Positions 5,887 through 12,031 of a stretch of 12,300 bases of DNA are shown here, one piece after another. The first letter of the stretch is position 1, and every line of letters begins with the position of its first letter. Source of the stretch: Methylococcaceae bacterium (GTDB lineage: Bacteria; Pseudomonadota; Gammaproteobacteria; Methylococcales; Methylomonadaceae). The stretch lies in NCBI GenBank assembly GCA_947505055.1, contig CANNLO010000116.1:1-12300 (forward strand), read 5' to 3'. The notes below the pieces were generated by a model. That model saw only the letters and a list, made by a program, of their open reading frames with translations. It did no database searches and was not told where the DNA came from. A program made the translations under genes and the position numbers.

Positions 5887-6504
5887 TCACTGAAACCAAG
5901 GCACTATCAGTCCACATACCTTATTGGGCATTTTGAAACTCCAGATAAGCACCATAAAAATAAAAAAGACGATCACTGAGAATGTAAGAGGTACCTTATC
6001 TCTAAAAAAAGTAAATTTTTTTTGTTCATTAACCCAATCAATTTGGTGTTGCCAAAAGAATTTGTAATGCGCATACCAATCACTAAATAGAATTTGATCA
6101 CTTTTACAGTTATCGTAGTATCGTTTTTCAATGTTGCTTAGCTCTTGTTCGTACTGCCCCAAAGAGTTCTCATCTGCGCTTTTTGCATTACTGTAGAGGT
6201 TGCTAAGCTCGTTGAAAAGCTTTGTTAGTTCAACACCGGCCTTCTCATAATCCACTTTCTTTGAATCGTAAAATGAAATGTACAATCCAACAATACCAAG
6301 CAGAACAAATGATGCTGATAAAAACTTGATTGAAAATTCATCTAATACAAATATGAGTCCATAGATACCAAAAGCCAATGAAAAGAAGCCTATTAATCCA
6401 GGTGTTTTATCAACAATATCATAAGTTGCAAAATGTTTCTTTGCGCCAAATCCTACATTGTAGGCAGTTCCAGCAATATGTTTCAGCAGTTCGTCTTTTT
6501 TCAT
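5887..6504 (-). CDS. SLATT-domain membrane effector of a CBASS-like system
   Basis: This protein has 205 residues from the ATG at 6504. An upstream in-frame ATG at 6528 would add eight residues, but related proteins as I recall them begin at the MKKDELL equivalent. Two hydrophobic segments at about residues 36-55 and 61-79 form a hairpin, followed by a long soluble helical region with many charged residues (about 80-165) and a third hydrophobic segment at about 172-191. This is the pattern of SLATT proteins (SMODS- and SLOG-associating 2TM effectors), particularly a form with an added C-terminal membrane helix. 'YNVGFGAKKHFATYDIV' near the start is characteristic. In CBASS systems such proteins are thought to damage the inner membrane when a nucleotide signal is made. 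The gene lies about 110 bp downstream of the nucleotidyltransferase gene on the same strand. No good ribosome binding site is visible, so translation may be low or coupled. Confidence 0.82.
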   Translation of the reverse strand: MKKDELLKHIAGTAYNVGFGAKKHFATYDIVDKTPGLIGFFSLAFGIYGLIFVLDEFSIKFLSASFVLLGIVGLYISFYDSKKVDYEKAGVELTKLFNELSNLYSNAKSADENSLGQYEQELSNIEKRYYDNCKSDQILFSDWYAHYKFFWQHQIDWVNEQKKFTFFRDKVPLTFSVIVFFIFMVLIWSFKMPNKVCGLIVPWFQ

Positions 6505-6612
6505 AACCCACTCATTGAATTGGCACATCTATTCTGTCTTTTGCGATAACAACGCCATTTTAAACAGCGTAACATTCAACGATAGCACTCTCTGATTTGT
6601 GCTTCTAACATA

Positions 6613-7494
6613 TCAATTTGGGAATTTTGTTCCATATATTTCTCGCCACTTTTGATTGGCTGAGTACGGCATATTACTAGACTCATATTGGATTGCCTCA
6701 AGCGTTAAGTTATAACATCTCAAAGCTTTGTATTCAAACGAGCCTTTGCGCCATACATATTGACCACTTCCTGGCGCTAGCCAATAATTTTTATTCGTAT
6801 CTTGGTTCTTTAAGTACTCAAAAAAATCTCGGGTCATCCAATCATAATAAATAAAAGACTTATCTTGATACTCCCATTGCTTTAAAAAATTATACGACAG
6901 GGTATCTATGAGCAAACCACCAATAGGGACATCCCATTTATCCTTCCATACTCTTGCCATACGGCAAAGTCTTTTCAGATTCTTATTCCATTTTGAATTT
7001 GCTGAATTTATCTCTGCAATTTCATCTCTTGGTTTTGTCACTTTCCAAGAACCGCCATTATTTGTATCCGGATAAGTGTAACTTTTACCATCTGTATTGA
7101 TAAATCCAGGCACTATCTCGTAACAAATGCCATCAGTAAAGTTCAGTTTAACGACTTGCCCGTCGCCTCTCACATAAGTTGTAGAGTAGGTTTTCTTTAT
7201 TGAATCTTTAACAGCTTGAATAAGAGCTGATTGACCATTACCATTATAATTATTATATTTTTCGTATATTGAATATGGTAATTCAACAATCATATCTATA
7301 TCGCTTACATGAATATCTGTTCCTCGCCCGTACGATCCGACAAATAAACTATATCTCGTATCTGAATCAATTCCTCTGAAATCAGAATTTACCCTTTTGG
7401 TGATTTGCTTTGCTCTTGAACTAACGTTTAACACGGTTGCATCACTCATTCGCAGAGCAATGCAAAAATTTGAGAATTTATCAGAGATGCTCAA
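6613..7494 (-). CDS. CD-NTase (cGAS/DncV-like nucleotidyltransferase) of a CBASS-like system
   Basis: This 293-residue enzyme is predicted to make a cyclic nucleotide signal upon phage infection. The polymerase-beta core is clear: GSYGRGT at residues 53-59, the metal-binding pair in 'SDIDMIVELP' with D65 and D67, and a third acidic position, E126, in 'YEIVPGF'. A segment typical of the SMODS class follows: 'YPDTNNGGSW' (141-150), then 'NLKRLCRMARVWKDKW' (172-187) and 'GGLLIDTLSYNFL' (192-204). The start is TTG at 7494, preceded six bases earlier by AAGGAG, a stronger signal than any internal ATG. The promoter at 7538-7566 has ideal spacing. The gene is AT-rich compared with the mobilization genes, which suggests separate acquisition. 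No Cap2/Cap3 ubiquitin-like accessory genes are present, so it would be a minimal two-gene (type I) system. The nucleotide product cannot be read from the sequence. Confidence 0.9.
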   Translation of the reverse strand: MSISDKFSNFCIALRMSDATVLNVSSRAKQITKRVNSDFRGIDSDTRYSLFVGSYGRGTDIHVSDIDMIVELPYSIYEKYNNYNGNGQSALIQAVKDSIKKTYSTTYVRGDGQVVKLNFTDGICYEIVPGFINTDGKSYTYPDTNNGGSWKVTKPRDEIAEINSANSKWNKNLKRLCRMARVWKDKWDVPIGGLLIDTLSYNFLKQWEYQDKSFIYYDWMTRDFFEYLKNQDTNKNYWLAPGSGQYVWRKGSFEYKALRCYNLTLEAIQYESSNMPYSANQKWREIYGTKFPN

Positions 7495-7537
7495 TAGTTA
7501 CTCCTTGCTTATATTAATTTGATATTTGAGTCTGGCT

Positions 7538-7566
7538 ATCTTACCTTCGACAACATTAGTTGACAA
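7538..7566 (-). promoter_or_regulatory. Promoter of the CBASS-like operon with a dyad in its spacer
   Basis: On the minus strand TTGTCA (7566-7561) and TAAGAT (7543-7538) are exactly 17 bp apart, about 45 bp before the TTG start. The spacer holds the partial dyad CAACTAATGTTG. The sequence TGTCAACTAATGT (minus, 7565-7553) resembles the direct repeats at the oriT (TGTTTAACTAATGT at 9535-9548), sharing AACTAATGT exactly. Confidence 0.65.
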
Positions 7567-7707
7567 AGGCTGTTCTTAGAGGGTTTTTTATAAACTGGAA
7601 ACATCAGATTCAATGAATGCCTACTTTTAGCTGAATGGCTGTTTGCAAATAATGTTGGTTCATTCTCATTTAATTCAGGTTGAAAATACGGATATTTGCA
7701 GGTCTTA

Positions 7708-7848
7708 ATGCACCAAGCCGTTCAGATTCGGGAAGAAAAACAGATAAAAGCCGAACAGCAGTACGCAATGCGGAGCGGTGAAAATCAATATCCTGGTTTG
7801 GTATTGGCCGCTTGCGGGCAATGCCAAACCAGGATGCGACAAGCGTAG
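7708..7848 (+). CDS. Small ORF, 46 codons, uncertain
   Basis: ATG at 7708 is preceded by AGG with five-base spacing. The frame runs to TAG at 7846. The product is hydrophilic at the start ('QIREEKQIKAEQQ') and ends with 'LAACGQCQTRMRQA', which contains a CxxC pair. It converges with the traM-like gene, and its 3' half contains the long inverted repeat at 7790-7835. That overlap makes it as likely to be a chance frame or the tail of a degraded gene as a real peptide. I do not recognise it. Confidence 0.25.
   Translation: MHQAVQIREEKQIKAEQQYAMRSGENQYPGLVLAACGQCQTRMRQA
7790..7835 (-). terminator. 46-bp near-perfect hairpin at the end of the traKLM-like operon
   Basis: Arms 7790-7811 and 7814-7835 pair over 22 positions with two mismatches. 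The outer 12 bp, ATCCTGGTTTGG and its complement, are perfect. It lies 18 bp past the traM-like stop on the minus strand. The bases that follow on that strand (ATTGATTTTC) give only a poor U-run, so it may be a terminator, an RNA-stabilising hairpin, or a boundary repeat of the cargo island. Confidence 0.5.
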
Positions 7849-7852
7849 CGCG

Positions 7853-8320
7853 TCAGTGAATTTTTACAAGCGCATAGAGGAGACCGACGGTAAAGCCTGA
7901 TGAAATTAAAGCAGTAATGGCGTGTTCCATCAACCTGGACCACATCGAGCGGCGAAACTCCTTAGCCGCTTCGCCTAATACCAGCCCCAGGTTTGCAGCT
8001 TTGTCCGATGCTTCGGAACGGAAGGCCACGCACGCGGCTTCTTGAAGCGCGGCGCGTTGTTCATCGACTGTTTTTGAGGATACCTCGATCGTTTTACGGT
8101 CAAGGTATTCCGCCAGTTCCGTTTTAGCTTGTTCCGTGAACGCGGTAATAGCCATGCGGTATTTGTCGCCCGCGTTATCCAGTGCCGTGACCGTGCTAGT
8201 AAGTCTTTCTTCGGCAGTGGCAACCAGCACCGGGAGAGCTTCAACACGAGTAAGCAACAGGTCCAGATCGCCGAGCATTTCCGCAATCAAAGCTTCGCGG
8301 GTAGTGCGTGGCGAATTCAT
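7853..8320 (-). CDS. TraM/MobE/StbC-like mobilization or stability protein, C-terminal membrane anchor
   Basis: This 155-residue protein begins with a long helical region rich in alanine, glutamate and leucine (about 10-125) that looks coiled-coil forming. It ends with one hydrophobic segment at about 133-151 followed by a short basic tail. The order traK-like, traL-like, then a small helical protein with C-terminal anchor matches traKLM of RP4, mobCDE of pTF-FC2, and stbABC beside the R388 oriT. AAGGCGG lies about five bases before the ATG, and only nine bases separate it from the preceding stop, so it is the last gene of a three-gene operon. Its function is inferred mostly from position; the sequence itself gives only the architecture. 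Confidence 0.68.
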   Translation of the reverse strand: MNSPRTTREALIAEMLGDLDLLLTRVEALPVLVATAEERLTSTVTALDNAGDKYRMAITAFTEQAKTELAEYLDRKTIEVSSKTVDEQRAALQEAACVAFRSEASDKAANLGLVLGEAAKEFRRSMWSRLMEHAITALISSGFTVGLLYALVKIH

Positions 8321-8329
8321 GGTACCGCC

Positions 8330-9037
8330 TTACTTGAACAGAATTTTAAAAACATCATCCAGGTTCTTGTTGGCCGTCACTGCCAAACGCTTCAAGGCCA
8401 CCATACGGATACACAATTCTTTTTCGTCATCATCCTTGGCCTGGCGGAGCTGGGCGCGATAATCGGTTTCATCGGCGGTTATATCGCCAAGCGACTTACC
8501 GACTGCCTTGAGACGCTCGAAGACTTCGTTTAAATGAATCACTGCCTCAGGTCGAACGATAAAAGACTTTTCCGACTCAGCGAGGCCAAACAGTGCTGCG
8601 AATTCATCGGTTACAGATTCATCGACATCGAGTTTATTGAACACCATGCGGATTTTCTTTTTCTCGATACCGAGTTTTTGCAAGGCGCGGATAGTGTTCA
8701 CCGTATCGGCCTGCACCTTTTTTTCTTTGACCACGGGGATAACGAAGAAATCAAACTCTTCATGTGAGCCGTCATATTGCTGCATGAGCTTCAAAAAGTC
8801 TTCGACGTTGGAGGCACCCACATCAATGATTGCCGAATCCAGAGGCATTATTTCATCGACCAATTCACCAAATTTTTTACCCTTCATTTTTTCAACTTCA
8901 AGACCATCCGCATCCGCACCGGCGTTGATTGACTCAATAGAGAAAATCGGTGCATTACCCATTCTGGGTTTTAGCAAGTGGCCGGCTACCGTCGTTTTAC
9001 CGACGTTCCCAGAGAAATTCATAACGGCTACTTTCAT
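8330..9037 (-). CDS. StbB/TraL-family P-loop ATPase
   Basis: This 235-residue ATPase begins with a P-loop, 'FSGNVGKTTV', at residues 8-17, where the usual KGG is replaced by SGN. A Walker B-like 'AIIDVGASNVEDFL' lies at about 69-82. 'GSHEEFDFFVIPVVKEKKVQADT' and 'IRMVFNKLD' follow, as I recall in StbB-family plasmid proteins. It is related to ParA/MinD ATPases and corresponds to TraL of RP4 and MobD of pTF-FC2, which assist mobilization or plasmid stability. The ATG overlaps the stop of the upstream gene as ATGA, showing translational coupling, and AAGGAC precedes it. There is no membrane segment. Because the plasmid has a separate ParA, this one most likely acts with the transfer region. Confidence 0.85.
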   Translation of the reverse strand: MKVAVMNFSGNVGKTTVAGHLLKPRMGNAPIFSIESINAGADADGLEVEKMKGKKFGELVDEIMPLDSAIIDVGASNVEDFLKLMQQYDGSHEEFDFFVIPVVKEKKVQADTVNTIRALQKLGIEKKKIRMVFNKLDVDESVTDEFAALFGLAESEKSFIVRPEAVIHLNEVFERLKAVGKSLGDITADETDYRAQLRQAKDDDEKELCIRMVALKRLAVTANKNLDDVFKILFK

Positions 9038-9456
9038 TTTTTTGTCCTTTTTGCAAGTTTTGCTAATGCTTCGAGATCGGGCTTACTGCCGATGATTTCG
9101 TCTAAATCCGCTGGATTGTGAGAACCAACCAACGAACTGACTGATTCGGTTTCTACAACTGGCGGAACTTCGTGTGGTTTCGTCGGCTGGCCTTGAGACT
9201 GGCTAATTGACTTAACCGAAGTAATTGACGTTTTATTGCGTTTTTGGCGAATCCTTTTCAGGGTTGTATCGAAGGTAGCAAGCGTCATTTCAAGACCGTG
9301 CGCGGCAAGTTCTTCAAGCACTGAAGAGCGAGTAACACCGGCAGCCAAAGCAAATTCTACATCATCAATCACATCCCGCAGGCGGGCAGCTTTAGATCGT
9401 TTGTTGTCGTCTGAAGCAAGCGCACGGAGTCGTTCTGCTATGGCTTTTTTATCCAT
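9034..9456 (-). CDS. TraK/MobC(pTF-FC2)-like oriT-binding accessory protein
   Basis: This 140-residue basic protein is the first gene of the divergent operon. Residues about 28-73 have the TraK pattern: a helix ending 'DVEFALAAGVTRSSVLEELAAHG', then 'ATFDTTLKRIRQKR', comparable to the segment of RP4 TraK that includes 'ALDAGYSxKTIWEHL' and 'YETFxxxVKR'. The C-terminal half is rich in serine, proline and acidic residues and looks flexible. TraK proteins bind and bend oriT. The direct repeats at 9492-9570, directly upstream of this gene, are the obvious candidate sites, and one overlaps its own promoter, suggesting autorepression. AGGTG lies about nine bases before the ATG. Its last bases overlap the next gene. 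Confidence 0.7.
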   Translation of the reverse strand: MDKKAIAERLRALASDDNKRSKAARLRDVIDDVEFALAAGVTRSSVLEELAAHGLEMTLATFDTTLKRIRQKRNKTSITSVKSISQSQGQPTKPHEVPPVVETESVSSLVGSHNPADLDEIIGSKPDLEALAKLAKRTKK

Positions 9457-9487
9457 TCTGAAAACACCTGTTGTTGTATTGTAACTT

Positions 9488-9516
9488 ATTATGTCCCACT
9501 AATGTTTTATTATCAA
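9488..9516 (-). promoter_or_regulatory. Promoter of the traKLM-like operon
   Basis: On the minus strand TTGATA (9516-9511) and CATAAT (9493-9488) are exactly 17 bp apart, about 30 bp before the ATG. One of the oriT direct repeats (9492-9505) occupies most of the spacer and part of the -10 box. Confidence 0.65.
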
Positions 9517-9570
9517 TTTTACTCGTCCGCGATATGTTTAACTAATGTATCGTAATTGTCCTATTAATGT
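9492..9570 (+). repeat. Three helically phased direct repeats in the oriT region
   Basis: TGTCCCACTAATGT (9492-9505), TGTTTAACTAATGT (9535-9548) and TGTCCTATTAATGT (9557-9570) share 11-12 of 14 bases. The starts are 43 and 22 bp apart, near 4 and 2 helical turns. Their position between the nick site and the traK-like promoter fits binding sites of a relaxosome accessory protein, as with the repeats bound by StbA of R388. Confidence 0.65.
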
Positions 9571-9667
9571 ACGCATTTGTTTGTTGTAAGTTCTTTTTAT
9601 GCCCCATAAATTTAAAGGAATAGAGGGAGTAAGAAATTAAGGCAGGATAGGCGTTAGCGCTGCTATG

Positions 9668-9676
9668 TGGTACACT
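9668..9676 (+). promoter_or_regulatory. Extended -10 promoter candidate for the mobC-relaxase operon
   Basis: TGGTACACT contains a TGn extension and a TATAAT-like TACACT, about 40 bp before the mobC ATG. No good -35 box is visible, as is common for extended -10 promoters. The site is within 30 bp of the nick site, so relaxosome binding could repress it. Confidence 0.4.
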
Positions 9677-9715
9677 CTACCCCAATAATCCCACCCACTA
9701 CGCCTCGATTTTCCT

Positions 9716-10252
9716 ATGCCCGTCCTAAAAACCCTGGTAGAGCCCGAAACCAAAACCCGTTTTCGCAACCTGGCGAAGACGCGCGGGCTGTCAGAATCCG
9801 AACTGCTACGTTCGGTGGTCATGGTCGTCACCGGTCAAGACACAGCCGCCGATCAGCCCATACAGCCAGAAGCCGAAAATAGTGTATTAGAACGTATGAC
9901 AGTAAGGCTACCTGGCTTTTTGATGGATGCTGCCAAGCAGCGCGGTAAAGCAAAGGGCATGGCCGCCAGCCGTTGGGTGGCCGCCCTGGTGCAAGCCAAC
10001 CTGACCGGCAAACCGGTAATGACGGATAAAGAATTGGCGGTGTTGCAAGCCAGCGACCGCGAACTGGCCGCCATAGGCCGCAACATCAACCAAATTGCGA
10101 AGGCACTCAATGAAGCCTTTCATGAAACCGAACGGGTACGGCTCGACACCTTGGCGGCTTTAAGCCAGTCCATTACCGAAAACCGGGCAGCTATCCGTTC
10201 CTTAGTGCGAGCCAGCCAACAAGCGTGGGAGGCTGAAAATGGCGTTGATTGA
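9716..10252 (+). CDS. mobC: TraJ/MobC-family relaxosome protein with two ribbon-helix-helix-like segments
   Basis: This 178-residue protein would load the relaxase onto oriT. Residues about 3-36 and again about 60-94 each have the ribbon-helix-helix pattern: a strand ('LKTLVEP', 'MTVRLPG') followed by two helices with basic residues. The C-terminal part contains 'ELAAIGRNINQIAKALNEA' (about 116-134), the hallmark of the MobC family. No clear ribosome binding site precedes the ATG at 9716, so leader-weak translation is possible. The stop codon lies 14 bp inside the relaxase gene, so the two are coupled. The position next to the nick site and upstream of the relaxase matches traJ of RP4 and mobB of pTF-FC2. 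Confidence 0.85.
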   Translation: MPVLKTLVEPETKTRFRNLAKTRGLSESELLRSVVMVVTGQDTAADQPIQPEAENSVLERMTVRLPGFLMDAAKQRGKAKGMAASRWVAALVQANLTGKPVMTDKELAVLQASDRELAAIGRNINQIAKALNEAFHETERVRLDTLAALSQSITENRAAIRSLVRASQQAWEAENGVD

Positions 10253-11660
10253 AGCCGAGTTAAGGAGTGCGTTATACGCAGCGGTCAAACGTAAAGCTAA
10301 CAACACCAAGAAATTACGGGCAACCGACGTTCGAGCTAAAGCTTTGCGTGTTGCCGCCGGTTCACCCGAGGTCATGGTAAAAATCACCGGTTTCGGTAAA
10401 GGCGCAAATCACGTTAAAGCCCATCTTGATTACATCACACGGAAGGGGAAACTTGAGATGGAAAATGACCGGGGGGAAATTTTCACTGGAAAAGAGGAAG
10501 TCAAAACCTTGTTTAAGGATTGGGAAAATGATTTTTCCGCCAGTAAACGGCACAAAAACCAACGCGACACAATGCACATGGTTATGTCCATGCCGGAAAG
10601 CACAGACCCGGAAGCGGTCAGGAAAGCGGTGCGAGCGTTCGCCCAAACCACCTTTGGCAAAAACCATGAATACGTGTTTGTCCTGCACACCGACGAGCCA
10701 CATCCGCATTGTCATGTCACCGTTAAGCTACTCGGTTTTAACGGTAAACGCTTAAATCCGCGCAAAGCAGACTTACAACAGTGGCGTGAGGGTTTTGCAG
10801 AAAAGTTACGTGAACAAGGCGTCAATGCAGAAGCCACTCCCCGCATTAGCCGTGGTGTTGTTAAAAAAGCCGAGCCAAGCGTTCTTCGCCATATTGAGCG
10901 GGGCGATAAAACCCACAAACCGCGCGTAGCCAAGGTCAGGGCTGCCAAGATTAAAGAAGCCGCCGATGAGCTTAGCGCCGAAGCCAAAGGCTTGCCGGTA
11001 GCCTCTAAACCTTGGGAAAGCGCCATTAAGACTCAACAGAATAACATTCGACAAGCCTGGTTGGCCGCCGCCGACGCGCTTGAGCAAGAAACGCCCCGTA
11101 TAACCTTTAACCAACAGGAACCACGCAATGAACGACCCCACTACGAACACAGCAACACAGAGCGAATCCGAGCAGGACAGCGCGCTGCCGCTGTATATCA
11201 GTCCAACCTTGAAAAATCTGGACAGCCAGCACCGCCCGGAACCGTCGCCAGCTTGCGAAACGTGTCCAGCGTCATTATGGTTCACCACGAACGAGCTGTT
11301 AAAGTGTTATTGCAGCCGGATGCACCTGATCGTATGGGACGGAAACGAGACGCCGATTCTGAAATGCGACGGACGCGAGTTGGCCCTACTCGCGATCTTA
11401 GCGGCCAAGAACGACTAGAGGGCTATCAAAGTATTACTGAGGAAAACAAAGCGTTTGCCAACCGTATTCGTGTCTTTGTAGCGGCTATGCCGACTCTTGA
11501 CACGGAGCGACATCAGATAAAACGGGATTTAACGCAGCGGTTTAGTCAGCAGGTTGAACAGACTCATGGCACTGTCGTTGAGATCTCTCCGCAGATTAAT
11601 AATGTGCAAACCAAAGGTGCAGAACACCCCGCACCCAGAGGTCGTGATATAGAGCGTTAG
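10239..11660 (+). CDS. mobA: MOBP-type relaxase (TraI/MobA-like)
   Basis: This 473-residue enzyme nicks oriT and stays linked to the 5' end of the transferred strand. Motif I is 'HLDYITRKG', with Y65 the likely catalytic tyrosine. The metal-binding motif III is 'HTDEPHPHCHV' at 150-160, with H150, H155, H157 and H159 in the order HxDxxHPHxH typical of the MOBP class. The catalytic domain ends near residue 215. The remainder is charged and repetitive, lacks a primase or helicase domain, and from about residue 297 shares its DNA with an ORF in another frame. A 40-residue N-terminal extension precedes the domain. GGGAGG lies six bases before the ATG, which overlaps mobC. The size resembles MobA of small mobilizable plasmids rather than the 732-residue TraI of RP4. 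Confidence 0.93.
   Translation: MALIEAELRSALYAAVKRKANNTKKLRATDVRAKALRVAAGSPEVMVKITGFGKGANHVKAHLDYITRKGKLEMENDRGEIFTGKEEVKTLFKDWENDFSASKRHKNQRDTMHMVMSMPESTDPEAVRKAVRAFAQTTFGKNHEYVFVLHTDEPHPHCHVTVKLLGFNGKRLNPRKADLQQWREGFAEKLREQGVNAEATPRISRGVVKKAEPSVLRHIERGDKTHKPRVAKVRAAKIKEAADELSAEAKGLPVASKPWESAIKTQQNNIRQAWLAAADALEQETPRITFNQQEPRNERPHYEHSNTERIRAGQRAAAVYQSNLEKSGQPAPPGTVASLRNVSSVIMVHHERAVKVLLQPDAPDRMGRKRDADSEMRRTRVGPTRDLSGQERLEGYQSITEENKAFANRIRVFVAAMPTLDTERHQIKRDLTQRFSQQVEQTHGTVVEISPQINNVQTKGAEHPAPRGRDIER
11128..11418 (+). CDS. ORF nested in the relaxase gene; possible traH-like relaxosome factor
   Basis: This 96-codon frame lies entirely inside the relaxase gene, shifted by one base. AGGA lies about eight bases before its ATG. 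The product is acidic. It begins with a flexible stretch and then has five cysteines arranged as CETC (43-46), CYC (60-62) and C80, with 'MHLIVWDG' between. That is more ordered than expected of a chance frame. In RP4 the traH gene is likewise nested in traI in another frame and its acidic product stabilises the relaxosome, so an analogous role is reasonable. I see no direct sequence similarity to TraH, and the cysteines suggest metal binding. It is real with moderate confidence only. Confidence 0.5.
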   Translation: MNDPTTNTATQSESEQDSALPLYISPTLKNLDSQHRPEPSPACETCPASLWFTTNELLKCYCSRMHLIVWDGNETPILKCDGRELALLAILAAKND

Positions 11661-11949
11661 TGATTTATCTGACCCCATTATGACCGCTGGCTGCTCGGAG
11701 GGATGGATTTTCGGCAAATAGTCGATTGGGAGCAAAGCTACAAACAGACGACATATTCTGTGTTGGTTGTAATGTTGACAAGCAATTAATCGGCATTTAT
11801 CCTATTTAGTAATCGCATCATCTGTCAGCTATCGCTGCGAGTAGTCTTAATACAAAGATAGGGTGTATCCTGATTTGTAAGGTTTGGCAACCTCTGCTAT
11901 TCAATACTGTTATTGTCAGTATTTTGATGTTAACCGGGAGGATTGGCTT
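11661..11949. other. Intergenic interval with promoter and weak hairpin
   Basis: No gene is seen between the relaxase stop and the leader ORF. It holds the promoter at 11775-11803 and a 7-bp hairpin, AATACTG (11903-11909) with CAGTATT (11917-11923), followed by TTGATG. The hairpin lies within the transcript leading to the gene at 12032 and may be a partial attenuator. Confidence 0.4.
11775..11803 (+). promoter_or_regulatory. Promoter upstream of the leader ORF and nuclease-like gene
   Basis: A perfect TTGACA (11775-11780) is followed 17 bp later by TATCCT (11798-11803). Transcription would begin near 11810, giving a leader of about 220 nt before the ATG at 12032, long enough to hold regulatory structure. 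Confidence 0.55.
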
Positions 11950-12018
11950 GTGGCCACCTCGGACCGTATACATAAGGGCCACCGCATAGAACGGAAGTCA
12001 TACGGCATTAACCATTAA
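11950..12018 (+). CDS. Short leader ORF (22 codons) upstream of the nuclease-like gene
   Basis: A GTG start at 11950 follows GGGAGGA (11936-11942) by seven bases, one of the best ribosome binding sites in the window. The frame ends with TAA at 12016, 13 bases before the next gene's ATG. The peptide is basic and ends 'RIERKSYGINH'. Its last codons form the left arm of the hairpin that covers the next ribosome binding site. It could be a regulatory leader peptide or the remains of a truncated gene. Confidence 0.4.
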   Translation: MATSDRIHKGHRIERKSYGINH

Positions 12019-12029
12019 AAAGGTAATGC
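12005..12029 (+). promoter_or_regulatory. Hairpin sequestering the ribosome binding site of the 12032 gene
   Basis: GCATTAACC (12005-12013) pairs with GGTAATGC (12022-12029), one bulged A, around an A-rich loop. The right arm includes the GG of the ribosome binding site and an in-frame ATG at 12026. A ribosome finishing the leader ORF would disrupt it. Confidence 0.45.
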
Positions 12030-12031
12030 TC

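Larger units (their letters stand above)
9457..9715. other. oriT: Origin of transfer (oriT), with IncP-type nick site at 9641-9650
   Basis: The segment lies between the divergent traK-like and traJ/mobC genes, as in RP4. On the minus strand 9650-9641 reads CTATCCTGCC, matching the IncP nick consensus YATCCTG|Y, which places the cut between 9643 and 9642. A small dyad, GCG/CGC around CTAA, lies just upstream at 9651-9660. If cut there, the strand entering first carries the traK side and the relaxase gene would enter last. Direct repeats at 9492-9570 complete the region. Confidence 0.72.

Noticed and set aside
8129..8533. Plus-strand ORFs opposite the traM- and traL-like genes
   Set aside because: Antisense to two well-supported coupled genes, with no ribosome binding sites or family motifs.
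10362..11288. Several ORFs of 80-160 codons antisense or out of frame in the relaxase gene
   Set aside because: They cover the catalytic motifs of the relaxase and lack starts with ribosome binding sites. Only the 11128-11418 frame was kept.
11866..11873. TATCCTGA as a second nick site
   Set aside because: The base after the G is A, which does not fit YATCCTG|Y, and there is no relaxosome context.
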